In this document: positions 1 to 8,309 of the stretch, piece by piece | Layout: each line of letters opens with the position of its first letter | How positions within the stretch are numbered: the first letter of the stretch is position 1 | Assembly (NCBI RefSeq): GCF_042676245.1 | Contig: NZ_JBHTKA010000015.1 | Location: forward strand, 310,001 to 374,000 | Direction of reading: 5' to 3' | From: Ohtaekwangia kribbensis | GTDB lineage: Bacteria > Bacteroidota > Bacteroidia > Cytophagales > Cyclobacteriaceae | Length of the DNA stretch: 64,000 nucleotides | Notes under the pieces: model-generated | What the model saw: only the letters and a program-made list of their open reading frames with translations | The model's database searches: none | Told to the model about the DNA's origin: nothing | Translations under genes and position numbers: made by a program

Positions 1-2
1 AG

Positions 3-368
3 GTAGCATTCTATAGTTTGAAGAAACGCATGGTACAGGAGTTTAGTAAAGGTTTGCTGCGGGCTGCACTCAAGAAAGTAACGGAGCAAAGTCTTCGCAA
101 AGAAAACGAAAGTCTGGGGGCTGTGATGGGACTTGTAAACGCCATGACTGAAAAAGCCGACACGCGTAACTGGCAAACCCTGCCGCATAGCATTTACTAT
201 TCGCGTATATCACTGAAGGAAGGTGCCAACGAAGTGAAGCTATCGCTGAAGACTGCTGACGGACAAATTACTCCGCATGATTTTACATACCAGGCGAAGA
301 AAGGTCAAACACTTTTTCATACCTTTTCATCGTTAGAGAGTACATCGGCACCATACCGGTATTATTAA
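3..368 (+). CDS. COG3014-like protein, C-terminal part (5' end outside window)
   Basis: The reading frame is open from the first bases of the window, so this is the last 121 codons of a longer gene rather than a gene starting at the TTG at 18. The C-terminal segment ADTRNWQTLP followed by a short hydrophobic strand and the sequence SLKEGANEV resembles the end of COG3014-family envelope proteins, where an (A)DxRxWxxLP motif precedes a beta-rich tail. The upstream part is helical and charged (KKRMVQEFSKGLLRAALKK). The function of the family is not known; it is usually a lipoprotein in a small envelope operon. The assignment is from the tail motif only and is tentative. Confidence 0.6.
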   Translation, partial: VAFYSLKKRMVQEFSKGLLRAALKKVTEQSLRKENESLGAVMGLVNAMTEKADTRNWQTLPHSIYYSRISLKEGANEVKLSLKTADGQITPHDFTYQAKKGQTLFHTFSSLESTSAPYRYY

Positions 369-606
369 ACTATGATCATGTATACTTCTGAAGTAAACGA
401 TAGCCTGTTCACACATCATAAAATTACCCGCATATACCGGCAGATAGTCCTTGAAGTTGTTAATTCATTCCCTCAAATCGGCAGATTGGCTGTTCAATAC
501 GCACCTACCTTTAGGATGATTGGTGAATTTCGTTTACCTTTAATCCCAAAAGCCAGAGTATGAATGGCTTACATTTTTTAACTTTACGCGCCTTAATTCT
601 ATTTTT

Positions 607-1647
607 TTGAAGCGTTACGCTGCAATAATCGCCCTGCTCACAGTGATGCTGACAACAGCCTCGGATGTGCTCGCTCAATACGAGAACGAGAAGGACGCTT
701 CTATTCCGCTGGAGTATTTCTATGTAAAGCGCCAGGGGCCCAGCGGACTTCGCAAGATCTTAAGCAAAATTACTTTCGGCTTAAGCACAGGTTACGGTAA
801 CACAACGTTCAAGCACAGTCTTGATGGGTTTGGTGTGTTGCAGAATCCGGATTCAATGCCGAAACTATTTCGTCCGGCCAGTACAGCATCCGGATATTCC
901 AATTGGATAAACCGCGTGCAGTCTTCCGGTAACACCGTACAGCCCGGAGCATTTCTCGCGAACTCGGATACAACCGAACTGGGTTTTAAAAGTAAAGCGT
1001 TCAACATTCCGATTCGTGCTACCTTACACGTTGAGATCAGTCGCTACAAGATACGTTTAGGTGGAGGTTACTCGTTCGAGTATACCAACGTTGGTGATTT
1101 CAAACCGACCAATTACTCCGATCAGATCAGTACATACTCATCCGAAGTATCGAGCTTCTTTCTGAAGAAATACTTTTTGATGGTGGGTGCACCTGTATAC
1201 CGTTACAACGAATACCTGCTGGTGGTTGATGCCAACGTAGGTGGCTACAAGCTCGGCAGCAAGTTCGACAATAGCGTGATCAAGAAAGGAATATACTTCA
1301 ACTTTGGTGTAGCGGTTGAACGTGAGATGTCGGAATACTTCAGGTTGTTTGTTCGCCCGTCATACGAGATCAAAGGCTATAAGATCAGCATGCCCGAGAG
1401 TGGTCCGAGCATCAGTCACAAACTCAATGCATTCTATATCAACGTAGGGGCTACCTACAGAATACCGGAGCTTCGCAGATGTTTTCTCAAGACTTGTCAT
1501 GCGCAGATGAATCACGCACATGGTAATCGCGAGTATCGCAGCCGCAGGCATCCGATCTATAAAAAACAGAATCCACATTACGGAGAAAACTATCCGAACC
1601 TGATCAAGTATAAAGGCAAGAACAAGAAAAAGCTCAATCCTTACTAA
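607..1647 (+). CDS. Secreted outer-membrane beta-barrel-like protein, unrecognised family
   Basis: A 346-residue protein that begins at a TTG codon. No ATG sits near the start, and the TTG gives a clean Sec signal peptide (MKRYAAIIALLTVMLTTA, cleavage near VLA-Q). The mature part alternates hydrophobic and polar residues in strand-like runs (IPIRATLHVEIS, YLLVVDANVGGYKLG, IYFNFGVAVERE, FRLFVRPSYEIKG, AFYINVGATYRIP), as in small outer-membrane barrels of Bacteroidota. It ends in a strongly basic tail of about 45 residues rich in His, Lys, Arg, Asn and Tyr, after the last predicted strand. An AT-rich segment with TAACTTTAC about 30 bases upstream may be its promoter. No enzyme motif is seen; function unknown. 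Confidence 0.75.
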   Translation: MKRYAAIIALLTVMLTTASDVLAQYENEKDASIPLEYFYVKRQGPSGLRKILSKITFGLSTGYGNTTFKHSLDGFGVLQNPDSMPKLFRPASTASGYSNWINRVQSSGNTVQPGAFLANSDTTELGFKSKAFNIPIRATLHVEISRYKIRLGGGYSFEYTNVGDFKPTNYSDQISTYSSEVSSFFLKKYFLMVGAPVYRYNEYLLVVDANVGGYKLGSKFDNSVIKKGIYFNFGVAVEREMSEYFRLFVRPSYEIKGYKISMPESGPSISHKLNAFYINVGATYRIPELRRCFLKTCHAQMNHAHGNREYRSRRHPIYKKQNPHYGENYPNLIKYKGKNKKKLNPY

Positions 1648-1927
1648 AGCTTTTGATAGGTATATATTTGATTTTTAGCGGTATACATTTACACGTCTTT
1701 TGTTGTGTTTCAAGTTTGAAAAACCATCACACCCGCGTGATGAAATACAGTGTGAGTATCGTCCGTTCTGTTTACAAAACACAAACTATAGCTTCGTTGG
1801 TAAAGGCTTTTACGCTCGTGTAAAAAAGTCAATATTAACCCGCTTTTTTGAGCCTTAAAGTGGTAACTTTTACTATCTTGCGTGGCTTTAAAAAACGCTT
1901 AATTAAGCTAAAAACAAACGATTTTAG

Positions 1928-4531
1928 ATGGCAGAAGAAACTGGTGGTCTGACCCCTGGAAGGCAGAGTATAATCCCGATTAATATCGAAGATGAAATGC
2001 GCGGTGCGTACATCGATTATTCGATGTCGGTAATCATTTCGCGCGCGCTTCCCGATGTACGGGATGGATTGAAACCTGTACACCGAAGAGTGTTGTACGG
2101 AATGTTGGAGCTGGGTGTAAACTACAATAAGCCCTATAAAAAATCAGCCAGAATTGTAGGGGAGGTATTGGGTAAATATCACCCGCACGGAGATGCATCG
2201 GTATACGATACGATGGTGCGTATGGCACAAGACTGGTCGCTTCGCTATACCTTGGTTGACGGACAAGGTAACTTTGGTTCGGTTGACGGAGACTCACCGG
2301 CAGCGATGCGCTATACCGAAGCACGTCTTCGCAGAATTGCGGAAGAAATGCTTTACGATATCAACAAAGATACCGTTGACTTTCAACCTAACTTTGACGA
2401 TTCATTAACAGAACCAACTGTATTACCTGCGAAGATTCCGAACCTTTTGGTGAACGGTTCTTCCGGTATAGCGGTAGGTATGGCTACCAACATGGCTCCC
2501 CATAACCTGCGCGAAGTTGTAGATGGTGTTATAGCCTATATAGATAACAACGAGATCACGATACCCGAGCTGATGAAGTTTATCACAGCTCCTGATTTTC
2601 CTACAGGTGCATTGATCTATGGTTACTCCGGAGTGCAGGAGGCTTTCCTCACCGGCCGTGGTAAAGTATTAATGCGTGCCAAGGCAGAGATTGTTACATC
2701 GCCTACCGGTAAAGATCAGATCGTTGTAACGGAGATACCGTACATGGTGAACAAGGCGCAGATGATCGAAAAGACTGCTGCGCTTGTTAACGATAAAAAG
2801 ATTGAAGGTATATCCGATCTGCGCGATGAATCAGATCGTGAAGGGTATCGCATCGTGTACGACCTCAAGAAAGACGCGATTCCAAATATAGTCTTAAACA
2901 ACCTTTTCAAATATACCCAGCTTCAGTCTTCATTCGGTGTTAACAACGTGGCACTTGTAAAAGGCCGCCCGATGACACTGAACCTCAAAGACCAGATCAA
3001 GTACTTCGTAGAACACCGTCATGATGTTATTGTACGAAGAACAAAATTCGAACTGGCAGAAGCGGAACGCAGAGCACATATACTCGAAGGTTACCTGATA
3101 GCACTCGATCACCTCGATGAAGTGATCACCCTCATTCGTAACTCCAAAGATCCGGATACGGCACGCGAAGGATTGATGTCACGCTTCGGCTTGTCTGAAA
3201 TACAGGCGAAAGCAATTCTCGACATGCGTCTGCAGCGACTCACGGGTCTGGAACGCGATAAGATACAGCAGGAGTATAAAGAAGTAATGGAACTCATCGA
3301 TCGCCTGAAAAGTATACTTGCCAACGAACCGTTGCGTATGGAGATCATCAAAAATGAGTTGCTGGAGATCAAAGAACGTTATGGCGATGAGCGCAGAACT
3401 ACGGTAGTTCACAACGATGATGACATCACGTTGGAAGATATGATACCGAACGAGGAGATGGTAATTACAATTTCCAACCAGGGGTATATCAAGCGTACAT
3501 CACTATCGGAATACAGAACACAGGGCAGAGGAGGAGTTGGTTCGAAAGGTGTAACCACCAAAGATGACGACTTCACCGAACACTTATTTATAGCGCAGGC
3601 GCATAACTACCTGCTCATCTTTACCGATCAGGGTAAAGTATATTGGAAGAAAGTATACGAGATACCGGAAGGTAATAAAACGTCAAAAGGAAGAGCGGTT
3701 CAGAACCTGATCAATATAGAGCCGGGTGATACAGTTCGTGCGATCATTAACGTGAAGAACCTGTCGGATGAACAGTATATCAATAACAACTATGTAATTC
3801 TGTGTACCGAGGGCGGTACCATCAAGAAGACATCGCTGGAAGAATACTCTCGTCCACGTCAGGGCGGTATCAACGCGATTACCATTCACGAAGGCGATCG
3901 CCTGCTGAATGCATCGCTTACCAATGGAAACAACCACATCATCATTGCGAAGAGTGAGGGTAAAGCAGTACACTTCCATGAATCAGATGTTCGTCCGATG
4001 GGACGTAATGCATCCGGTGTACGCGGAGTGAGTCTTGATTCTGATACCGATAAAGTTATAGGCATGGTATGTATTAGCCGTGCGGATGCAAACCTGATGG
4101 TGGTATCGGAAAATGGTTATGGTAAACGTTCACTCATTGACGATTACCGTATCACGAAGCGTGGCGGTATAGGAGTAAAGACGTTCATGATCACCGAGAA
4201 AACTGGCAAACTTGTTGCCATTAAGGAGGTTGTTGATGACGATGAATTGATGATCATAAACCGCTCCGGTATTACCATACGTATCAAAGTCAGTGAATTA
4301 CGCGTGATGGGACGTGCAACCCAAGGTGTACGCCTCATTAAACTGAACGATGATGACCGTATCTCATCTGTGGAGAAGATACAACAGATTGTAGAGGTTA
4401 AGAACGATGCGAGTGATGCGCCTCAACTCCCTCCGCCAAGTGAAATGCCTCCCGCTGTATCCGATGAAGATATAGACGATGATGCGCCTGAAGCGGAAGA
4501 CGACAACACTGAAAACAATAACCCACAATAA
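1928..4531 (+). CDS. gyrA: DNA gyrase subunit A
   Basis: This 867-residue protein is the strand-cutting and rejoining subunit of gyrase, which introduces negative supercoils with GyrB. The N-terminal breakage-reunion domain is complete, with the catalytic tyrosine at residue 129 in AAMRYTEARL and the helix-4 region HPHGDASVYD at 85-94. The C-terminal six-bladed domain begins near residue 500 and has a GyrA-box-like stretch (QGRGGVGS), which favours GyrA over ParC. A very acidic tail (DEDIDDDAPEAEDD) closes the protein, as in many gyrases. The residue equivalent to E. coli Ser83 is alanine (A90) followed by serine, the same order as in mycobacteria. The TPR gene follows after only 12 bases, so co-transcription is likely. 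Confidence 0.97.
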   Translation: MAEETGGLTPGRQSIIPINIEDEMRGAYIDYSMSVIISRALPDVRDGLKPVHRRVLYGMLELGVNYNKPYKKSARIVGEVLGKYHPHGDASVYDTMVRMAQDWSLRYTLVDGQGNFGSVDGDSPAAMRYTEARLRRIAEEMLYDINKDTVDFQPNFDDSLTEPTVLPAKIPNLLVNGSSGIAVGMATNMAPHNLREVVDGVIAYIDNNEITIPELMKFITAPDFPTGALIYGYSGVQEAFLTGRGKVLMRAKAEIVTSPTGKDQIVVTEIPYMVNKAQMIEKTAALVNDKKIEGISDLRDESDREGYRIVYDLKKDAIPNIVLNNLFKYTQLQSSFGVNNVALVKGRPMTLNLKDQIKYFVEHRHDVIVRRTKFELAEAERRAHILEGYLIALDHLDEVITLIRNSKDPDTAREGLMSRFGLSEIQAKAILDMRLQRLTGLERDKIQQEYKEVMELIDRLKSILANEPLRMEIIKNELLEIKERYGDERRTTVVHNDDDITLEDMIPNEEMVITISNQGYIKRTSLSEYRTQGRGGVGSKGVTTKDDDFTEHLFIAQAHNYLLIFTDQGKVYWKKVYEIPEGNKTSKGRAVQNLINIEPGDTVRAIINVKNLSDEQYINNNYVILCTEGGTIKKTSLEEYSRPRQGGINAITIHEGDRLLNASLTNGNNHIIIAKSEGKAVHFHESDVRPMGRNASGVRGVSLDSDTDKVIGMVCISRADANLMVVSENGYGKRSLIDDYRITKRGGIGVKTFMITEKTGKLVAIKEVVDDDELMIINRSGITIRIKVSELRVMGRATQGVRLIKLNDDDRISSVEKIQQIVEVKNDASDAPQLPPPSEMPPAVSDEDIDDDAPEAEDDNTENNNPQ

Positions 4532-4543
4532 ATAAAACCAACA

Positions 4544-5737
4544 ATGAAAAAGATAGCAGTTTTATTACTTCTGGCTATACCAGGAATGGCGTTGGCACAG
4601 AAAGAAGCAAAGCCGAATATTAATAAAGCCATGACGGCTCTTAAGTCCGGTAAACTTGACGAAGCTAAATCCATTATCGATGCAGCTACTACCTATGAAA
4701 AAACAATGACCGATGGTAAAACCTGGTTCTACAGAGGTGTTATATACGGTGCACTGGATACTACATCAAGCTATAACTCTACTGAAAACCTCGCATCCGT
4801 AGCTGCTGAATCTTTAAAGAAAGCAGATGAACTGAGCAAAGGTAAATCATCTACATACTTTGTACAGGATAACAACGGTGGTATGCTGTTGTACGATCAG
4901 GCAATTACCAGCATCAGCAACTCTTACCTGGTGAAAGGTGATAAAGCTTTTAACGGTGAAGATTTCAAAGGTGCGTTAAAGCAATTTGAAAAAGGTATAG
5001 CTTTCAAAGCAAACAAGCCTGATACTACATTCTATGAGTATGCCGGTTATGCTGCTTACAATGCAGAAGAAAGAAAGAAGGCTACCGATTACCTGGCTAA
5101 ATATGCTGAGCTGGGCGGAAGAAGAACACAGGCGTTGACGATGCCTGCATTGCTTGCATACGAAGATCAGGACTACGAGTCTGCACTTACCAACGCACAG
5201 GCTGTGTTGAAGATCATTCCTAACCACAAGGATATGAAAGCCGTGGAGTTGAACTCACTGATCCAGTTGAAGAAATATGATCTGGCTGCTCAGAACCTGG
5301 AAGCAAGTGTAAAAGCAAATCCGAACGATGCACAAAGCTTCTACCTGTTGGGTGTATTGAACACCGAGCTTGGTAAAATGGAAGATGCAAAAGCAAACTT
5401 CGAAGCAGCGCTGAAAGTACAACCCGATTATTTCGATGCTCAGTTTAACCTGGCTAACTATTACCTGGTTGAAATTGATAAGACTTCAAAGGCTATCAAC
5501 GAACTCGGTATAGCTGCAGCAAACGCAAAGAAAAAGCAGGCACTTGTACAGACTCGTGTAAAGCAGAGCGAAGCTGCTATACCTTACCTCGAGAAAGCTG
5601 AAAAGATGAAGATACCTTCTAAAGAAGCTGAGATCGAATTACTCCAGAAGCTGAGCTTGTTGTACTACTATATAGCAGACGATAAGAACAACGAACGCGT
5701 TACGAAGCGCATGAAGGCTTTGGGTGTTGAAGACTAA
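4544..5737 (+). CDS. Periplasmic tetratricopeptide-repeat protein
   Basis: A 397-residue protein with a signal peptide (MKKIAVLLLLAIPGMALAQ) and a mature region made of TPR-type helical hairpins. Repeats are clearest in three places: near residues 45-75; at about 200-260 (DYESALTNAQAVLKIIPNH); and at 260-300 (DAQSFYLLGVLNTELGKMEDAKANFEAALKVQPDYFDAQFNLANYY is the core region). Such proteins scaffold envelope complexes; no partner can be read from the sequence. It lies 12 bases behind gyrA and a strong terminator follows at 5783-5813, so gyrA and this gene probably form one transcript. Codon use resembles the neighbours. Confidence 0.88.
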   Translation: MKKIAVLLLLAIPGMALAQKEAKPNINKAMTALKSGKLDEAKSIIDAATTYEKTMTDGKTWFYRGVIYGALDTTSSYNSTENLASVAAESLKKADELSKGKSSTYFVQDNNGGMLLYDQAITSISNSYLVKGDKAFNGEDFKGALKQFEKGIAFKANKPDTTFYEYAGYAAYNAEERKKATDYLAKYAELGGRRTQALTMPALLAYEDQDYESALTNAQAVLKIIPNHKDMKAVELNSLIQLKKYDLAAQNLEASVKANPNDAQSFYLLGVLNTELGKMEDAKANFEAALKVQPDYFDAQFNLANYYLVEIDKTSKAINELGIAAANAKKKQALVQTRVKQSEAAIPYLEKAEKMKIPSKEAEIELLQKLSLLYYYIADDKNNERVTKRMKALGVED

Positions 5738-5761
5738 CCAATAGGAGTTACTAACACTAAC

Positions 5762-5777
5762 TATAGTTATAACTATA
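5762..5777. repeat. Perfect 16-bp palindrome TATAGTTATAACTATA
   Basis: The sequence TATAGTTATAACTATA reads identically on both strands. It lies between the TPR gene stop (5737) and the rho-independent terminator that starts at 5783. It could be a protein-binding site for the downstream transporter, or chance in an AT-rich spacer. It cannot form a normal hairpin loop. Confidence 0.5.
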
Positions 5778-5782
5778 TAAGG

Positions 5783-5813
5783 GGGAAGGAGCGAAAAGCT
5801 TCTTCCCTTTTTT
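5783..5813 (+). terminator. Rho-independent terminator after the gyrA/TPR unit
   Basis: Ten-base arms GGGAAGGAGC and GCTTCTTCCC (one G-U pair) enclose a GAAAA loop and run directly into six T residues. It lies 45 bases after the TPR stop codon and 65 bases before the transporter start. Confidence 0.85.
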
Positions 5814-5878
5814 AGTGACATATAGGATGGTTGACTCATTTTCTACTATCTTTCTAGGAAGTAGAAACCAAACACCCC

Positions 5879-7417
5879 ATGTCAGAAACAGTTATTACCA
5901 AAGAACAGAAAAAAACACTTTGGTTCGTTATCTCAGCCTCTTCGGTAGGCACACTCATTGAATGGTATGACTTCTATATATTCGGAAGTCTGGCGACCAT
6001 ATTATCTGAACAGTTTTTTCCCAAGAGTAACCCGACAGCCGCTTTTCTGTCCACACTGGCAACTTTTGCTGCGGGATTTATTGTACGCCCTTTTGGTGCC
6101 ATTGTCTTCGGGCGATTAGGTGATATTGTAGGAAGGAAATATACTTTCCTGGTAACGCTCATTCTTATGGGCGGCTCCACGTTCGCTATTGGTCTTGTGC
6201 CGGGATATGAATCCATCGGTATATTTGCTCCTATACTCGTGCTCGTTCTTCGCCTGTTGCAAGGTCTGGCCTTAGGAGGTGAGTATGGTGGTGCGGCTAC
6301 CTATGTTGCTGAACATGCGCCCGCTTCCAAACGCGGCTTCTTTACAAGCTTTATACAAACCACCGCTACTCTCGGACTTTTCGTTTCGATCGGTGTGATC
6401 CTAGCAGTGCGTGAGTCGATGGACATCGTTGAGTTTAATGATTGGGGATGGCGCATTCCATTTATACTCTCCGCTATATTGGTGGGTGTGTCGGTATTTA
6501 TACGACTGCGCATGAACGAGTCGCCTTTGTTTGCCAAGATCAAGGCAGAAGGTAAAATATCGAAGAACCCGATCAAGGAAAGCTTTGGTAATAAAGAGAA
6601 CCTGAAGCTGGTGCTCATCGCTTTGTTTGGTGCAGCAGCAGGGCAGGGTGTGGTGTGGTATACCGGCCAGTTCTATGCCATGACCTTCATTGAAAAGACC
6701 TGTAACGTAGAGTTCGTACAAACGCGTAACATCATTGCCATTGCGTTGCTAATAGGCACTCCGTTATTTATATACTTCGGCTGGCTGTCTGATAAAATTG
6801 GCCGTAAAATCATTATGATGATCGGGATGATACTGGCGGTTCTGTTATACCGCCCGGTATACAGACAGATGTACCTGCTCACCGACATCCAGTATAAAAC
6901 TGAAATCCCTTCGGAGAAGAATATCACCAAGACCATTCGTGTTACGGATGCGGGCGATTCGGTTACGGTAAAGAAAACCATTCATGTTTATGATGATGGC
7001 AGCAACCAGATATTGACCAACACTGCCATTAAGAGAAAAGCAGGAGAGAAGACTGTTGAAGATAAAAAAGAAGTTACCCTGAGTGGCGAACCTTACTATG
7101 CACTCATCGGCCTGGTGCTGGTACAGCTTGTATTGGTTACCATGGTATACGGACCGATCGCTGCGTTCCTGGTAGAATTATTCCCGACACGCATTCGCTA
7201 TACATCCATGTCGCTGCCGTATCACATTGGTAACGGTATCTTCGGAGGGCTCACGCCATTCATTGCCACGATTTTATTCGAGAACAGTAAGACTGCTTCT
7301 ACCCCCGCAGGTGATCCGCTGGCAGGATTGTGGTACCCGATCATCGTAGCGGCCATTACATTTGTGGTTGGTATGATCTTCCTCTCGAATAAGCCGAAGG
7401 CAGACGTTGACGAATAA
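5879..7417 (+). CDS. MFS transporter, metabolite:H+ symporter (MHS) family
   Basis: A 512-residue inner-membrane secondary transporter. The N-terminal half has the hallmark MHS/ProP-like opening (IEWYDFYIFG), the loop motif GRLGDIVGRKYTF between helices 2 and 3, and LQGLALGGEYGGAATYVAEHAP. The second loop motif is DKIGRKIIM near residue 310. Members of this family import organic acids, osmolytes such as proline/betaine, or alpha-ketoglutarate; the substrate cannot be told from sequence. A hydrophilic insertion of about 65 residues (roughly 340-404), rich in Lys, Thr, Val and Asp, separates two transmembrane segments and makes the protein longer than the usual 420-450 residues. It appears to be a single-gene unit. 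Confidence 0.9.
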   Translation: MSETVITKEQKKTLWFVISASSVGTLIEWYDFYIFGSLATILSEQFFPKSNPTAAFLSTLATFAAGFIVRPFGAIVFGRLGDIVGRKYTFLVTLILMGGSTFAIGLVPGYESIGIFAPILVLVLRLLQGLALGGEYGGAATYVAEHAPASKRGFFTSFIQTTATLGLFVSIGVILAVRESMDIVEFNDWGWRIPFILSAILVGVSVFIRLRMNESPLFAKIKAEGKISKNPIKESFGNKENLKLVLIALFGAAAGQGVVWYTGQFYAMTFIEKTCNVEFVQTRNIIAIALLIGTPLFIYFGWLSDKIGRKIIMMIGMILAVLLYRPVYRQMYLLTDIQYKTEIPSEKNITKTIRVTDAGDSVTVKKTIHVYDDGSNQILTNTAIKRKAGEKTVEDKKEVTLSGEPYYALIGLVLVQLVLVTMVYGPIAAFLVELFPTRIRYTSMSLPYHIGNGIFGGLTPFIATILFENSKTASTPAGDPLAGLWYPIIVAAITFVVGMIFLSNKPKADVDE

Positions 7418-7475
7418 ATTATCGTTTGGTAACTTAGTGTCTTCCATGTTCTTTGTGCAAGAGATTTAAAAGTCC

Positions 7476-7522
7476 AATTACACGGAGAACTCAAAGAAGG
7501 CACGAAGTTTCTCAGTGTAATT
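7476..7522. repeat. Intergenic inverted repeat (possible dispersed repeat)
   Basis: Arms AATTACACGGAGAA and TTCTCAGTGTAATT match at 13 of 14 positions when inverted and are separated by 19 bases (CTCAAAGAAGGCACGAAGT). The wording (CGGAGAACTCAAAGAAGGCAC) resembles degenerate intergenic repeats often seen in Bacteroidota spacers. It is followed by low-complexity sequence (GATAACCAATAACGGACAAC) up to the next gene. There is no poly-T tail, so a terminator role is weak. Confidence 0.5.
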
Positions 7523-7574
7523 ACGGTTAACAGAACGAATAATCGATAACCAATAACGGACAACGAACCAAAGG

Positions 7575-8309
7575 ATGCCATTCACGCCAGCCCATCCCGC
7601 CATTGTACTTCCGTTCCTCAACTGGAGGAAGCTGTCGGCAACGGCATTGGTGATTGGCAGCATGTCTCCCGACTTTGAATACTTCTTCAAACTCAGCGTG
7701 AACAGTACGCATAGTCACACCGTTGGCGGCATATTTTACTTTGATCTTCCCGTGGTCATTGTGCTGTCCGTAGTGTTTCATTTGCTTGTCAAGCAGAACC
7801 TGTTTGCCAACCTGCCTGTATTTTTTCAGCTGCGTTTTCACGATGCCCGTTCGTTTGATCTTATACCGTACCTGCGCAAGCATCCCATTCAGTTTCTGGT
7901 CTCCGCTATACTGGGAGCCGCATCCCATTTATTCTGGGATTCCTTCACGCACAACAGTGGATACTTTGCCCGTAACCTGTGGTTCTATAAAGGCACCGCT
8001 ATACCGTTCGATGGTGTTAACTACCCGCTGTTCTATGCGCTGCAGCATATCAGTACCATTGTAGGGTTGATCTCCATAGCCTGCTATATATACTTTCGTG
8101 AACCGCAGCAGCACACTGTTATTACACGGCCTTCTGTCGCATATTGGCTGTTACTGCTATTGATTACTGCAGCGATCGTGCTGATTCGTTTTGCTATATA
8201 TCCCGATGATTATAACCTGGGCAATGTGGTGGTGAGCAGCATCAGTGGTTTATGTTTGGCGTTGATCATCAATGGTATGTTCCGGTTTCGAAGTATAACA
8301 ACAGCCTGA
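7575..8309 (+). CDS. DUF4184 family integral membrane protein
   Basis: A 244-residue membrane protein. The start MPFTPAHPAIVLPFL and the following GSMSPDFEYFF are characteristic of DUF4184, a family with conserved His and Asp residues and related in feel to membrane-bound metal-dependent hydrolases (YdjM-like). A further motif, GAASHLFWDSFTHNSGYF, supplies more His/Asp residues, and at least five hydrophobic segments follow. The catalytic role is unproven. Its TGA overlaps the ATG of ligD by one base (TGATG), so the two are probably co-transcribed and translationally coupled. The reason for pairing with a repair ligase is unclear. Confidence 0.85.
   Translation: MPFTPAHPAIVLPFLNWRKLSATALVIGSMSPDFEYFFKLSVNSTHSHTVGGIFYFDLPVVIVLSVVFHLLVKQNLFANLPVFFQLRFHDARSFDLIPYLRKHPIQFLVSAILGAASHLFWDSFTHNSGYFARNLWFYKGTAIPFDGVNYPLFYALQHISTIVGLISIACYIYFREPQQHTVITRPSVAYWLLLLLITAAIVLIRFAIYPDDYNLGNVVVSSISGLCLALIINGMFRFRSITTA

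Noticed and set aside
372..563. Open frame of 63 codons after the first gene
   Set aside because: No recognisable signal, motif, codon pattern or promoter; the region is probably a plain spacer before the TTG-started gene at 607.
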